This document shows positions 45,341 through 58,300 of a stretch of DNA of 64,000 bases, piece after piece. Origin of the DNA: Varanus komodoensis. Lineage: Eukaryota; Chordata; Lepidosauria; Squamata; Varanidae. How positions within the stretch are numbered: position 1 is the first letter of the stretch; every line of letters begins with the position of its first letter. The notes beneath the pieces were generated by a model, which saw only the letters and a program-made list of their open reading frames with translations, made no database searches and was not told where the DNA came from. The translations under genes and the position numbers were made by a program. The DNA is taken from positions 458,586 to 522,585 of the forward strand of contig NW_025336126.1 in NCBI RefSeq assembly GCF_004798865.1. The letters are read 5' to 3'.

Positions 45341-48300
45341 GAATCTAAAGCCGCCTTGTGCTCACGCAGCAGCCATGGGTGGAATCCCACTGCCTGTCCC
45401 TGTGGGCAGCAGCCGGGCGGTTGGGCACTTCACAGCGAGGCTGCCACCCTCGTCAAGAGGTTTAGGGCTTAGTTGCCTCCCTGCACCCTAACACAGGAGA
45501 GCCCCTTCTCGGGGCTTCCACAGCAATGCCTCCAAGTACGACAGGCCTTCTCCCTCTACCCATGTGCCCCTCCTCCTCTCAACCTGTATCCTCACCGCTC
45601 CGTGTGAAGGGCCATTCTCCATCCTCACTGGGCTGCCCTGTAGGGCGTGTGCCGCCCTCGTGTAGTTATTCCTTCAGCGTTGCTGCATCACGCACATCTT
45701 CATACCCCCCTTTTGTCTTTCGCTGACATGATTTTGGCTCCGTTTTTTTGTTGCTACTCATCACACAAGTTTGCTTTTAGAGGATGGAGTGATAATAGAG
45801 CTAAGGTGAATAAACCGTGTTGTGGGGAGAATGAACTAGCCGCCATATCTGGATAATGGAGTTCTTTCAACTGGTACAGATCCAGTTAATATTTCTGTAG
45901 GACATACCAGCCTGGCTGACATTAAGCCCAGAAAGGCTGATCACATCCCAAGCATCATCAAGGTAAATCAGAGCATTACATGCAGGCAGAGATTGAGGAA
46001 TCTTGCATCAAATCTCCCAGCCCAACTTCCAGGTAGCACAGCCTCCCAGGTGAGTGCAGGAATCACCTGTATTCAAATATACCAATTGGTGCTCATGGGG
46101 AGAATTTCAATCCCACAGGCATCTGTCATCACTACTTGGACAGGAGGAGTTTAATGTATTCAAATATGCTCCAGGCCAATTACTATTTTAGTTTTATTCT
46201 TGAGAATAAAACGGAGTTTTGCAGCTCTCATTCTTGTTGTACTTAACCGGGTGAAGCATGCCAGGTACGGACCCCTTGAGTCCTTCATTTTGAAGGAAGT
46301 CATGCACATATTTAATCACTATTCTCAGGTCTGCAGCTATCAACTCAGTGAACCAAAATCCGAGCTAAGGATTCTAAATATAATGACCGATCGTGTAACC
46401 ATTTCAGTGTTTTGCAGGACCCATTAGGAAAAAAGGCATTATGCTTTTGATTATTAGAAAATAATAATGGCTTTGGCTGAATTGTACGCTTGTGATGGAA
46501 TGGATGGGAAAGATGGGGAAATCTTTCATGGCCGGCAAGCACAGAATCACTTGAAATGGCACTCTAAGCTTGGTTGTTTCTGGTTTCCTACAATAGAATA
46601 CAAGAGCTGAGAAGGGCCGTGAAAGGCAGGGCATTTTGGGGGCTGTTCATTCATGGGGCCACCATAAGTTCAAGATGATATGAGAGCAAGTAATAACAAG
46701 AATATTAGAATAGCAAATGAATTATTACTTTCTTACAAAAATTAGGATTGTCCCCCACTGCATTTCTACCACCACTCCTTGCAGGACAATTTTTAGATTT
46801 AACACAAGCCCCTTGGTTCTTTCAAAAAGAACAAATTATGTATGTAGCAATAGATGTCTTGCTAATGGGACATAGGAAACCGTATCCACTTTAGGCCTAT
46901 AAGAAGCCATCAATATAAACATCTGGTTAGGATACAGTAACACTTAACTGAAAATATACATCAGAATTTGTAATATTATGACTAGTGAGTTAAAGGCCAA
47001 TCTCTGTTTTGCCCTTAGGCTAGAAACTGGTGGTGATGCTCCTGGACTCTGAGGCCTGGACTGCACTGGATTAGGAGAAGATTAGCCACCCTTGAGTCCC
47101 AGCCCCTGAGGTTCAGGAGCACCCACACAAACATGCCAATGGCAATTGCTGGTGTGTTACATACTATGCCATCATGGATACTGATGCATAAATGAAACAA
47201 GCAGCAATGTGTGAGGTCCATTCCTAATTTTCACACAGTTAAAGTGTGTGTGTGGGAGGAAGGGAGAGGGAGCAAAGAAAGTGAAATCGCCTTCAGCGGA
47301 TACGTTGTCATTTCGAAGCGGGAAGTCCTGGTTCACAGCCTAGTGACAAAGAGCAATCACTGTGACAGAAGAAAAACTCAAAAATTCAAAAAACCCAAAA
47401 AACTTCTTGGTATCATTCCCCCACTCAAATACATACACCCCCCCCCCTTAGGCTCAAATGTTATCAGATTTCTGCTGGAAAACATTGCAATGTGGAGAAG
47501 GGACCGTGACAAGCAACTTCCTGCATGCCCTGCTCATGTATCTCTGGACCATCCCAGGAGGTTTTGCTGTCTGAGGTGAAGGACAAAATGAGTCTCCCCC
47601 CATTCCAAGTAGAGACCGGAACAGGTGGGCCGGTGAATCTTTCCTTCCTGCCGGCTTGCTCTAGTGTACCCGAGAGCAAGAGAATTGCTTAGGGGGCACA
47701 GGGCAGGCACGTGGGGGCACGGATACCGTCCCACCCTCCAGAAACATGTTGCCTCTCCACTCACTCCTGCCCGTCTTCTGCCTCGCTCTGCCTAAGGATA
47801 GGTGCCTTGCTTTACTTCACCACATAATTGAACCTGAAGGCTTGACAGGCCCAAGATTTGCCCCTGTCAGTTACAGTGCAATGGGGAAGGCTTTTTTTCT
47901 GTAATGCCCCCCTCCTGGATGGAATTGTTCTTTGCCTGGGGAAGGCCTGGGTTTCACCAGCCCCTGAACATCAAGTTTTGCAAAAGCCGGGAACTGCTGA
48001 GCTGTTTGACAAGTCCTCTGCAACTGTCATTTTAAATGTGCTCTTTTAACAGTTTATGGTTGAAATATGTGTGGGCTCTTTTGCTCTGTAATGTTTATTT
48101 CCAAGACAATCTGCTTGCTTAAGAACTGTTTTAGTAAAAAGTGTATACAGTGTGAAGAGAAACCAGAGTAGACTTGGACATTGAGATTCTCCAAGGGCTT
48201 TTTCAATATGAGATCTCTCCTTTTTAGAAAATACATTTTGCACTCCAAGTACAGTTGGTAGCAATGGCATATGGTTATGTATTTATATGATTTATGCCTT

Positions 48301-49492
48301 CTTGTTTTTAACTATTGGTAAACTATTTCGTGTTATTTTAGAATATTTAATTTAGAAAGAACTGCTTTAGTACATCATTCTTCCCTTGGCTTAAATTGGT
48401 TTTTATGTTGTTGTCATGGTCTTATTTGCTGTTGTTTTTGTTTTGGTTTTATTCTGTATGATTTTTTTTTTGTTTTGATGTTGGTACAGTATCAGACTAC
48501 AGAAGGCTGTTAATCCACTATATCTACTTTTGGTTTTGTCACAGACTTGAGTCCTGAGTATTACATATGGAGTGTTTCCTTTCCTGTTTTTCTGCTACAT
48601 CACCTTTAGGTGGCACTGTGGTAGCACAAATACACAAAACAAAATTGTGTTTACTTTCACTTTTACCATGCAATACTGCATTTTCCCTGCCTTTAAACAA
48701 AACACCAAAAATGCTGGTGAGACATAGAAGCAAAACTGGAGGGTCACAGCATCATCTAAAGAACCTGCAAACAACTGTGAGGAAGCTATACCGAGTGCAT
48801 AATAAATGCTTCCGGTAGAAAAGCCTCAAGAAATGGGATGGGGGCAGGGCAGGTGCATAATGCAGGGAGAGCTTGTCTAAAGACTCCCAGGGGGAACCTG
48901 AGGGCATAGAGGTCAGGGGAGGTGAAGCCTGTTTGGATGGGGCAGAGCTTAGCACAGCTTGCTGTGGACAAGCAGTGGCCTCTCGGTGGGTGGTGGCGCC
49001 TAGTGCCTCCTACGTCCTTCAGGAATGAACAGGACAAGGTTTAACTCAAGCTAGGCTTAATCAGAGCCGCTTCCCCTCCCGCACTCAAGCGTATGCTGCT
49101 CCCAATGAGCTGAACTTCAACTCCCATCCTTCCACGTGGGCACCTAGAAGGGCACCATGTTGGTCACAACATCATTTGTGTACATATTTATTTATATTTA
49201 AACATTGAGAGATGGTTTGAGGCCCCCCCCAAAGCTTGTTTGCAAGACAATGGGCTTAAGTTGGGAATGCCGTAAGTGCCTCAGAGTGTGTGCACACAAA
49301 CCTCTTGAGCACAGAAATACTGTGGACAGAAATGCACGCACTGCCCACATCTTCCTGGATGCACTTTTCCAAGGCACAGACCTTCAGTCCATGGAAATAT
49401 GTGGTGAGCTGAGCAAGGATGGGTGGAAGTGCCCTTTCCCACATGGCTCCCCGCTCTTCCTCACTTAACCATTGCTCTCACATGCACTCCAA

Positions 49493-49533
49493 GTTAATTG
49501 CACATCCAACCCATGCCTGGGTTGGTTATTAAC
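49493..49533 (+). promoter_or_regulatory. HNF1-type sites in SLC5A2 proximal promoter
   Basis: GTTGGTTATTAAC at 49521-49533 matches 11 of 13 positions of the HNF1 palindrome GTTAATNATTAAC. It lies about 92 bp upstream of the SLC5A2 ATG. A half site, GTTAATTG, is at 49493-49500. HNF1A is known to drive SGLT2 in mammalian kidney. Function here is inferred. Confidence 0.6.
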
Positions 49534-49624
49534 CACCCCTCCGGGGTCCCACCCCAGGAGCTGCCCCAGGGAGACTCCCTGGCTTTGCCCACTTGCCTGT
49601 GGATGTTCCAGAGGTTGAGATGCC

Positions 49625-52265
49625 ATGGAGCAGGAGGCGCCACCCCCCACGCCAGAGAAGGCAGCCGTCAGCAACCCGGCAGATGTTTCAGTCATTTGCT
49701 TCTACTTTCTTGCAGTCATCGGAGTCGGGCTGTGGGTAGGTATGTATGTATGTATGGAGGGTGGGATACAATTCACATGCCAACACTTTCCAGAATGCAA
49801 AAAGGGGACTTGAGTGGGAAGAGGTGACTTTGGAAATCAATTCCAGGCTGGTGTAGTTCAGGAGATGATCCTGGGGCTTTAGATCCACCGGATCCAAGAT
49901 CTCTGTTTCCTTCGGATCCAGCAGATTTCTGTTCATCTGCCAGAACATCCCATTTCAGGGCTATGAAGACTCACAGAGTTAGGCAAGGTCAGATTGTTTA
50001 GTAAATCCAGAATTGGTTGTATGTATGTATGTATGAATGAATAAATGAATGAATGAGAGAGGGGGGTAGAATTTCTATTCTTCAAAAATATTTTCCCCTG
50101 AGGATGGATTTATTACAAAGACATAAAAAACAAGATACGAATTCAGTAAGATACAATAACATCAATTAGAAACAAATAAAGAAAAATCCCAACTGTTAAA
50201 AGCACCATCCAATCAACCTTATCAGGAATTGAAGTGGTTAACCAGCCTAGGGAATTACGAAGCGTTTAAACTGAGGCCCAAAAGATAGCAAAGGAGGACC
50301 TGGAGAACAGTGGGCAGCAGATTAAAAAACCTACCCATCGCCCTGCAGCTGTCAAAACAGGGATTGCAAAAGTTGGCTGGCAAGCTGTCTTTCACAGGGA
50401 AAAGGCAGTAGGGGCACTAAACCGCCAGGAAACTGCAGAAAGTCAGAATCAAGTTGCCGCCACAGTGGGGAAAATTCAGCTAGTGGCATCCGCCTCCTAG
50501 TGCCACTTGGGCAGTTGGTGAGGAGTTGGCACTGACAGGTGCCCGGGTAAGCCTGGCAAGAGCAGCAAAGGATTTTTGCTGCTCTTGCAAAGCGAGTAGC
50601 TAACTAATTCCTGATAGCTGCAATGGGGTCAATTGCCTAGGTTTGGGCAACAAGCCAAAACAACCCTTAGAACAAGCCACGGTTTGTCAAAGTGGCTCCT
50701 TGCTCTCAAACAAATGAGATTACAGGAATTGGTCTGGTTTTGCATGTTGCTGTGCTGTGCAAACCCAGTCACTGACAGCTTACAAACTTATGTTCGTTAG
50801 TAATATCCCTCTCCTATAGCATGCCTGCGAGGAGATTTTTCCTGTAAATAAGCAGGATTGATAATGCATCACTTCTGAGCAGAGCTCCTGGGAGCCATGG
50901 CACTGGGAATAACTCTTTCCCTCATGGAAATCCCACCCCAACTTTGCTATTACCTATGGAGGGAGGAAATATGTGGGTACAACTAATGGTTACTGGGAGG
51001 GAAGGGGCAATTCCCATCAGAGAAATGGTGTAAGAGAGAAGAGCAAGTCTCCATTCCCAATGCTCTGAGCCCTCTTCAAAGTAGGCTGTTTGGAGGAAAC
51101 CAAAAAGCCATCCCTTGAAATTCCTCCAATAAATCGGTTGAGGAGGAGGCTCCAAATTCACATTTGGCAAATTTAAAAAAGACTTTGGAAGATCCAGTTG
51201 TGAATCCCTTGCTACCTGGTCTTTTCCTAAGAGCCTAGGTAATTCATGGTGCACCTAGAACTCTTTTTTTTTTTTTAAAGTCTGGTTGATTTATCTGCAT
51301 CTCACATGCAAAGGTGATAGGTACATACAGTCATTTAAAGAAATATCTGCATAATCCAAATATGTTGCTTGGATATTATTAACATTAACTTAATTAGGAA
51401 AATGATTATGCAACCCATTGATGCACTTGAGCTACCTGGAATTCAAATACTGCATCAAATTTTTTGTTTGCGCCCCTTTCTCTCATCATACCTCTGCCCC
51501 ACATCCAGGCAGAGAGCCTCTGCCCCTTTGCACCCTTTGATGTTTTTCTGTCCTTTGCTGTCTCTTCTCTTTGATTCCCAGGCCTGATCACCCTGAAGTT
51601 AATCATTGTCAACAGTTACATGATTCAGAAATGTACTAGCAGCTGTTAATGAGGTGTAAAATTCAACAATCTGTTCCCTAAGGGTGGAGGTTATTTTTTT
51701 TCATCCTCTCTCTACACGTTTCCCTGTTTTCCAGCCAAGGCAAGACATTTTTCCAGGTTTACCCTGCCTAAAAAGCAAGATTCTTCTTCAAGAAGACTAG
51801 CTAGACTTGCTGAAAAGATTCAATTCATTTGTAGACACACACAAATGGATTTGCAGTTCCTGGACTATGTATTTCAATGAATTTCCCTTACAGATTTTGC
51901 AGTCATGCAAATCATGGTGGGGGCAAACTTACACTCTGTTTAAAAGGACTACCTGTTAAAAACATTCCTCTTCTTGTTTTATAACTCACATCACAGCTGC
52001 GCTACATGCTAGAAAGCTCAAGTGTGGTTGCAAATGCCCTCATCAGCAACACGAACAGACAAGGCAACTTGTGACCACCCGCTGAGCACTTCTCCATCAT
52101 TTTCACTGGTGGCCACCAGCCAGGCTTTCTAACTGCCTGGAGCATATGATCTGCAAACTACGGCGGACTGGGGTCAAACTTTGGGCTTAAAGTCCAGAAA
52201 GCCTCAACTGACCACCCAGGGAACTGCACATCATGGGGGGGGGGGGGCAAGGAGGCCCAACAACA

Positions 52266-52316
<51 letters not shown>

Positions 52317-55300
52317 CTTTTTAAGCATTGCAGAGTTGGGGCAGCCCGCTGGGCATGAGCATGGTTACAAATGCTCATCCAATTGCCTTTGCTGGCAATC
52401 CTGGCATTTTCCTGGTAGAAATATTATCCATTCCTATAAGAAATGGTGCCTATTCCAAGTAAACATGCTTGGTATTAGAAGCAAACTTGCTTGTATTCCT
52501 GTCTTCATGATATAGCCCTGGTGGTGTTATGATTTGAGCTTAAAATGCAAAAGTGCACGTGCTTAGAATTTATTTTTTATTTAAATCAGGATGGGCAACT
52601 GTTTGTTGCTCTGGCACATGAGGAAAGTAGAAGCAGCTATAAAGTATGGACTGCAGTGGGGAGAAGAGAAGTGCTAGCCAAGCGTTTCCCAGCTGAAGCA
52701 ACATGTATGGCCATCTAAAGGAGGAGTTTCCATTGGAACATCAAGTCCTATGTCTAAAATTACCCACCTTCATCGCAGCTTGTAAAGCAAAATGGGGAAA
52801 AGTTTTAAAAGGCAGCCTCATAAGAACAAAGTCTAACAATACAGTGCAGAGATAATATGGAAGAATAACAACAATAGTTCCACACTAATGTGGAAACAGG
52901 AGAGAATGAACTTAATTGTGAGGAAATGCAAACATGAGACAAACCAGGTCAGCCAGGGCCATCCCTGATCACACCTTTCTTCTCTCTTGGCTCACAGTCC
53001 ATGTGCCGGACCAACCGGGGCACCGTTGGGGGATATTTCCTGGCTGGTAGGAACATGGTGTGGTGGCCGGTGAGTATCAGAGAAGGGATGGGGAGAAAGG
53101 GAGGAGGACGCCGTTCTCCCAAGAAGCACGGGGAGTGCAGGCAGAGGCCTCCAGCCAGTAGCGAGGTGGCGCATTTGAAATGCAGGCTCTCTCCGTGTCC
53201 CCACTGCTGCATCCCTGAGGAGATTCCAAGATCCCAAGCAACTCCATTGCTCCACATCAGCAAGACACTTCTACTGCTTTTCATCTCCACTAGGAGACGG
53301 TCTTTCAGGAGATGTGCGAGGAAACCATGTTGGGGGTGGGAATCTCAGCCTCCCTGGGATCAGCTCCCCTGACTCCAGCCCAGTTTCTCATGGCCACGGT
53401 TTGATTCCCTTACAAGCATGCTGAGCCCTGGAGCACCAGGTGCCTTCCAGTAAGCAAGCCCAGAAGGATGTCGCTCAAGCAGCATCCCCTTTCTGCACAC
53501 GACTTGCGGCCTTTCTTTGTATCTGCAGACACTGTGGAAAGTTGCTGGTTGCACAACTGGAGTTCCACAGGGGTCCGTGGATTTCCCCTCCTCTTGGCTT
53601 GCTTCCTACGTGAAGACCTGCTTGCGAAGAAGTCCAACGAATAGCGGAGGGCTGGATTCTGGGAAGGATTGTTGCAAGCCTTGCATCAGTTCCCCATTTA
53701 AGACCAAACTGCCCCCAAATACCTGGCATCACAACAAGGAACACTATTTCTGTTGGGAAAATCGACTGTCCCTCAGCCACCATGAGGGCTGCTTAGTGGG
53801 ATTAAGGAATTCTGAAGGGTTTGGCAGATGACACCGCTGTCCCTGCCAACAGAAAAGGAGGTGCACTTTGTCCCTGAGAATCTTGGCTCCACTACACCAC
53901 CTCCAAACATGTCAGATTGGGAGCGCGGAGGGATGGGCACGCAATAAGATAATGGAGAAGGAGGATGGAAAGAGAGCCTGGAAGGCCGGCGAGAGGATCA
54001 GTGGGGAGGACGGAGAAAGAGAAGGAAAAAGGAAGGCCGGTGAGAGTGAAGCTGGATGGTGGTGGGCAAGGAAAAGAAAGAGAGCAAACCAACAGAGAGA
54101 GTCAAGATGCTGAGGTCCCGTGTTTGAGCTGGCAGGTCCGGAAGAGTCAGGTGCTGCCCGTTCCTCTTTGATCTTTGTGTCCACAGATTGGCGCCTCTCT
54201 CTTTGCCAGCAACATTGGCAGCGGGCACTTTGTGGGCTTGGCAGGCATGGGTGCCGTGAATGGACTGGCCGTGGCGGTGTTCGAATGGAATGTAAGCCGT
54301 GGGCTACCGACTTGGTGTTTCTTTGGGAAAAGACAACATGTGGGAGCAAGGGGGCTGGCGAGGGAAAGAAGAGACAGAACTCCTTTGATTTGGTGGGGGA
54401 AAACAGGAGCCATGAAAGTAACATGCTGAGTTGAATTAACGCCATTTTTGTCACCAAACTAAAGAAAAATGAGTGGCTTGCAAAAATGTGGAGGGTCTTT
54501 TTGCAGACATCCAACTGGGCTGCTCTCCACTGTGTGAAATTACATAAAATAAAAACTGGATAAAAACTTCACTTTTATCTTTCTGCCTGTCATTCACATA
54601 TTAATGGCACAAAAGTCTGGAGCAAAAGAAAGGAAAAACCCAGATCCATGTCTCTTCCCAGGCACTTTTCTTTGTTCTTCTCCTTGGATGGCTCTTCGTC
54701 CCAGTCTACCTCACAGCTGAGGTAATACATGGTTTCTTATCCCTCACACATTTTGGCTTATTTGTTTCTGTCAGTTTTATCTTCCTGGTAATATCTGGCT
54801 ATTTGTGTGCTGCTGTGGAAAAAATCATTATTTAATCTGAGGACCAATAAACTATGACATGATGCAGGAAACCAGTGCAGCCCATGAATTGCTCCAGATC
54901 CGATTGCAGCCGAGGCCCTGAGGTGGGGAATTTTTGGAGACTTCCCTGTCTTGTGCTCCTCAACTGCCCTTCCAGAGCTATCATTAGTCCCCAGGTTACA
55001 GGTGGCGGCGGAGAGGAGAATATGTGCATCTTACAAACTTTACCTGCACTTTGGCCCTGGAGGAAATGCCTGTTCAGTTCTGTGCTCAGCAAATGGACTT
55101 GGCCACCTGATCTCACAACCTCAGTGTTGCTGGTTGGCCCCATAGCTCTTCCCAGGGAGATCTATGGGTGAGTTTGGCTTGTGGCCAAGGGAAGGGAAGC
55201 TCTCCAAGTTTGCACTGTGCAGCACAACTCACTTGTGCACGTTAGCTGTAGCTGATGTTCTGCAGGCACCTCTCACCGCTGCTGCCTGCCTGGGGCACAG

Positions 55301-58300
55301 AAGGGGCAGGAGCAGAGATCGTTCTGAACCTGAGTCCTCATTTCATGGAGAAGGACCAGTTGGTGCTTTTTCTTTAACGCTATGAAAACTAGAAACGACC
55401 TCTCCCTCTGCTTTCCTCTTCAGGTCATCACAATGCCACAGTACCTGAAGAAGCGCTTTGGAGGCCGAAGAATCCGCCTCTATCTCTCTGTGATCTCTCT
55501 TTTCATGTATATCTTCACCAAGATCTCAGTAGGTCATTTTTCCAGACTTCAGGAACAGAAATGGGTCTGAGGAAAGCAGGTTGGCCCCCTTCCACCCGTG
55601 GAGGAAAAACATTGGGTAGTCAGTGGTGTCCAAACCCTGTGCCCAGTTTCTCCCTCACCTTGCCCCATGGCAAGCCTTCCACTGGGAGTACAAGCAGCAC
55701 CGCTCCCATTCTAGTCGCTTTTGGTAGCTCTGCATCAATATTCACGTGCCTTACAAAAAGTGTAACTAGCCCAGCCAACCCCCTTCCACCCCATCCACTC
55801 CTGGGCTTCTGCATTCTTGCTGCAGGTAGACATGTTCTCTGGCGCAGTGTTCATCCAGCAAGCCTTGGGCTGGAACATTTACGTGGCTGTCATAGCCCTC
55901 CTGGTCATCACCACCATTTACACAGTGACAGGTACCTGGACTGCTTGTTAGTTATCAGGGCTGGCGAGCTGGCCCAGAGTTTCGGGACTCTGGGGATGGA
56001 CTCCATCGGGACGGGGTGGGCTCCGTGGTGCCTGGGAACCCCCATGTGGGCCTGGATACCTTTCCGGACACCCACCTTTCTGCCTTCCCACATTGTTTTT
56101 TCCAATTAACTCACTTCTCACCTGCATCTGGGATTGATCTCAAATAAGTTTCTATTGGTGATGAAAACTGTGGGTTCAAAAGTGCATGTTTAGTGTTTTG
56201 GGACTCAGACCGCTCCTCTGCCATGTACGCAGTCTTTTGGGCAGCTAAGTTGTCCTTCACCATGCCTCCCATGGCAGCCATTTTGTGGTGGTGCCCACAA
56301 CGGTTTCTCCAATTGCCAAATGTGTCCATGGGCCAAAAAGATTGCCTGTCTCTGCAATGGAGACTTGGGTTGCCAAGTGGCCAGGAAAAATGGCAGGGGT
56401 TGGAGAGGAGAAATCAGTCTGACCTCTTGCCCCATGAACGAAGGCGTGTGCTCACATGCACTTTTCCTACCCCTCTGCACTCAGACCTCAGCACGTGGGG
56501 ATATGGAGGTTTGACGTTTCCCCCTCTAGCCACTGAGCTCTGGGGACTCTGCACGCTGTCCCACACTCTCATCTGAGACCTAGTAGTTGTGGGGAAAGAC
56601 TGGTCTGAGCTGCAGGGCTGCTGGAGGCTCCTAGACAGGCATCTGTGGGCATAGTGCTATGCAGACAATAAAAGGACACTGCCCCGAGGAGCTTACACTT
56701 TCTAGTGTAGGCAATGCTATTGAGCCAGATGGACTTACAGTTCCTAAGAGCTCTCCTGCCTTTCCTCCAGGTGGGCTGGCAGCGCTGATGTACACAGACA
56801 CGGTTCAGACATTTGTCATGATCAGCGGAGCCTTTGTCCTCATGGGGTTTGGTGAGTGTGCTGTGCACCCAGCAGGCGCCCTGACACAGGCGCCTGCCCC
56901 TCCCCGGATCCCCCGGGCTCTGGCCCTTGCCGTCCTGTGGATAAAGCACGGGGAAGGAGAGGGTGCTGGGCTTGGGAGCGGGTGCTGGGACATTCGCTGC
57001 CATATCACCAGTGCTGATTTGTGGTCTTGTTCCCTTCCGATGGTGTCTACCACGCGACAGCCTTTGACAAAGTGGGGGGCTACCAGGGGGTGTTTGAGAA
57101 ATACATGGATGCCATTCCGAGGCGGACGGTTTCCCCCACTCCAGCCCTTTACAACATCTCGGCTTCCTGCTACCTGCCCCGCGAAGACTCTTTCCACATG
57201 ATGAGGGACGCCTTCGTCAGTGATTTGCCCTGGCCGGCTGTTATTCTCGGCCTCTCCATGAATTCCATCTGGTACTGGTGCAGCGACCAGGTATGTAGTA
57301 AAGGCTGGTGCATCCCTACTATAACCTCCTCGTGCTCATAGAACACCAGATCCTGCTCTTTTAATCTGGATTAACACCCAGTCCCCTATTCACAAACCAT
57401 CAACATCGTTTCGATTCCTCGTGTCACTCCAAAGCAGACACTTATGCCACTAACCCAGTCATCATTTCTAAGGTGAGGTGCTGTGTCTGCTTGTGCGAAA
57501 GCCACGGTTCCTAGCTTCCACTCAAGCAGTCTGTCTCCGATTGCTTGGTAGGGACTGGAAATTCACTCTACAGACACTTAGAAGTGCTGGCAAGTTATTC
57601 ATATATTCCACAGATGACTGCTAAGCAGACTCTGGCTCAGAAAGAGGCTGTGCATGTTGAAAGGCTTTCTCAGCCACCCAAGCACCATGGCAGGGCAGAC
57701 GATTTCCCCTGAGCTCTAGGTGAAGGAAGGCTGCTTTAAGGGCTGCAAGGCAGGGGGTGTTCATCCAAGGCACGGGAGCTGTAGAAAGGACAGGCACTGG
57801 TGCTTAACTGGCCACATGCCTGAGGTCACAAAACCAAAATCCCTCACTCGCTCTTTCCAGAATGCATCCTTTCTTCCAAGTCTAATTGAGAAATTGCACC
57901 GCTGTAGCCCACAAGCACTCACAGTTTGGTGTCTGTTGCGGACAGCCTAAATGGCGCCCTCTGTCCCACTAATTAAAGTGGAGCACTGCCCACTGAGAAA
58001 GGATGGTGTGCGATCGCCGCTGAAAAGCCCGGGCTCCTGCTCATGGCAAGAGAGAAGAACCCAGGCAGACAGCCTCACAGGAGCCCGTCTCACACTTGCC
58101 ACTCTTCATAGACGCTCTGCCCTGGCCACCTGAGGCAGGCCCTTCACCTTGCCTTGTGGCAGTGCCACCTCACTGCTCAAGGTAGCCTAGAATACGAGCT
58201 CAGATGGTAGAAAGGGCGACCATTCTGCCTCCCGCCCCATCCAGGTCATTGTGCAGAGGTGCCTGGCTGGGAAGAACCTCACCCACGTCAAAGCCGGTTG

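Larger units (their letters stand above)
30459..49624. other. Gene-poor interval between CA gene 2 and SLC5A2
   Basis: About 19 kb without any exon I can support. It contains LINE pieces (31.05, 32.8, 33.0, 35.25, 36.8, 37.0, 40.6 and 44.9 kb), tRNA-SINEs (36.6, 42.2, 44.0 kb), a MITE (43.4 kb) and simple repeats. The 5' UTR exon and promoter of CA gene 2 should lie at its left side, because an acceptor precedes the ATG at 30459-30460. The SLC5A2 promoter lies at its right end. Stretches at 38.4-39.8 kb and 45.4-48.9 kb show nothing I recognise. Confidence 0.5.

Noticed and set aside
53912-54514. 200-codon open frame on the minus strand
   Set aside because: Antisense shadow of SLC5A2 exon 3 and purine-rich flanking intron. 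The translation is low-complexity Ser/Pro/Phe.
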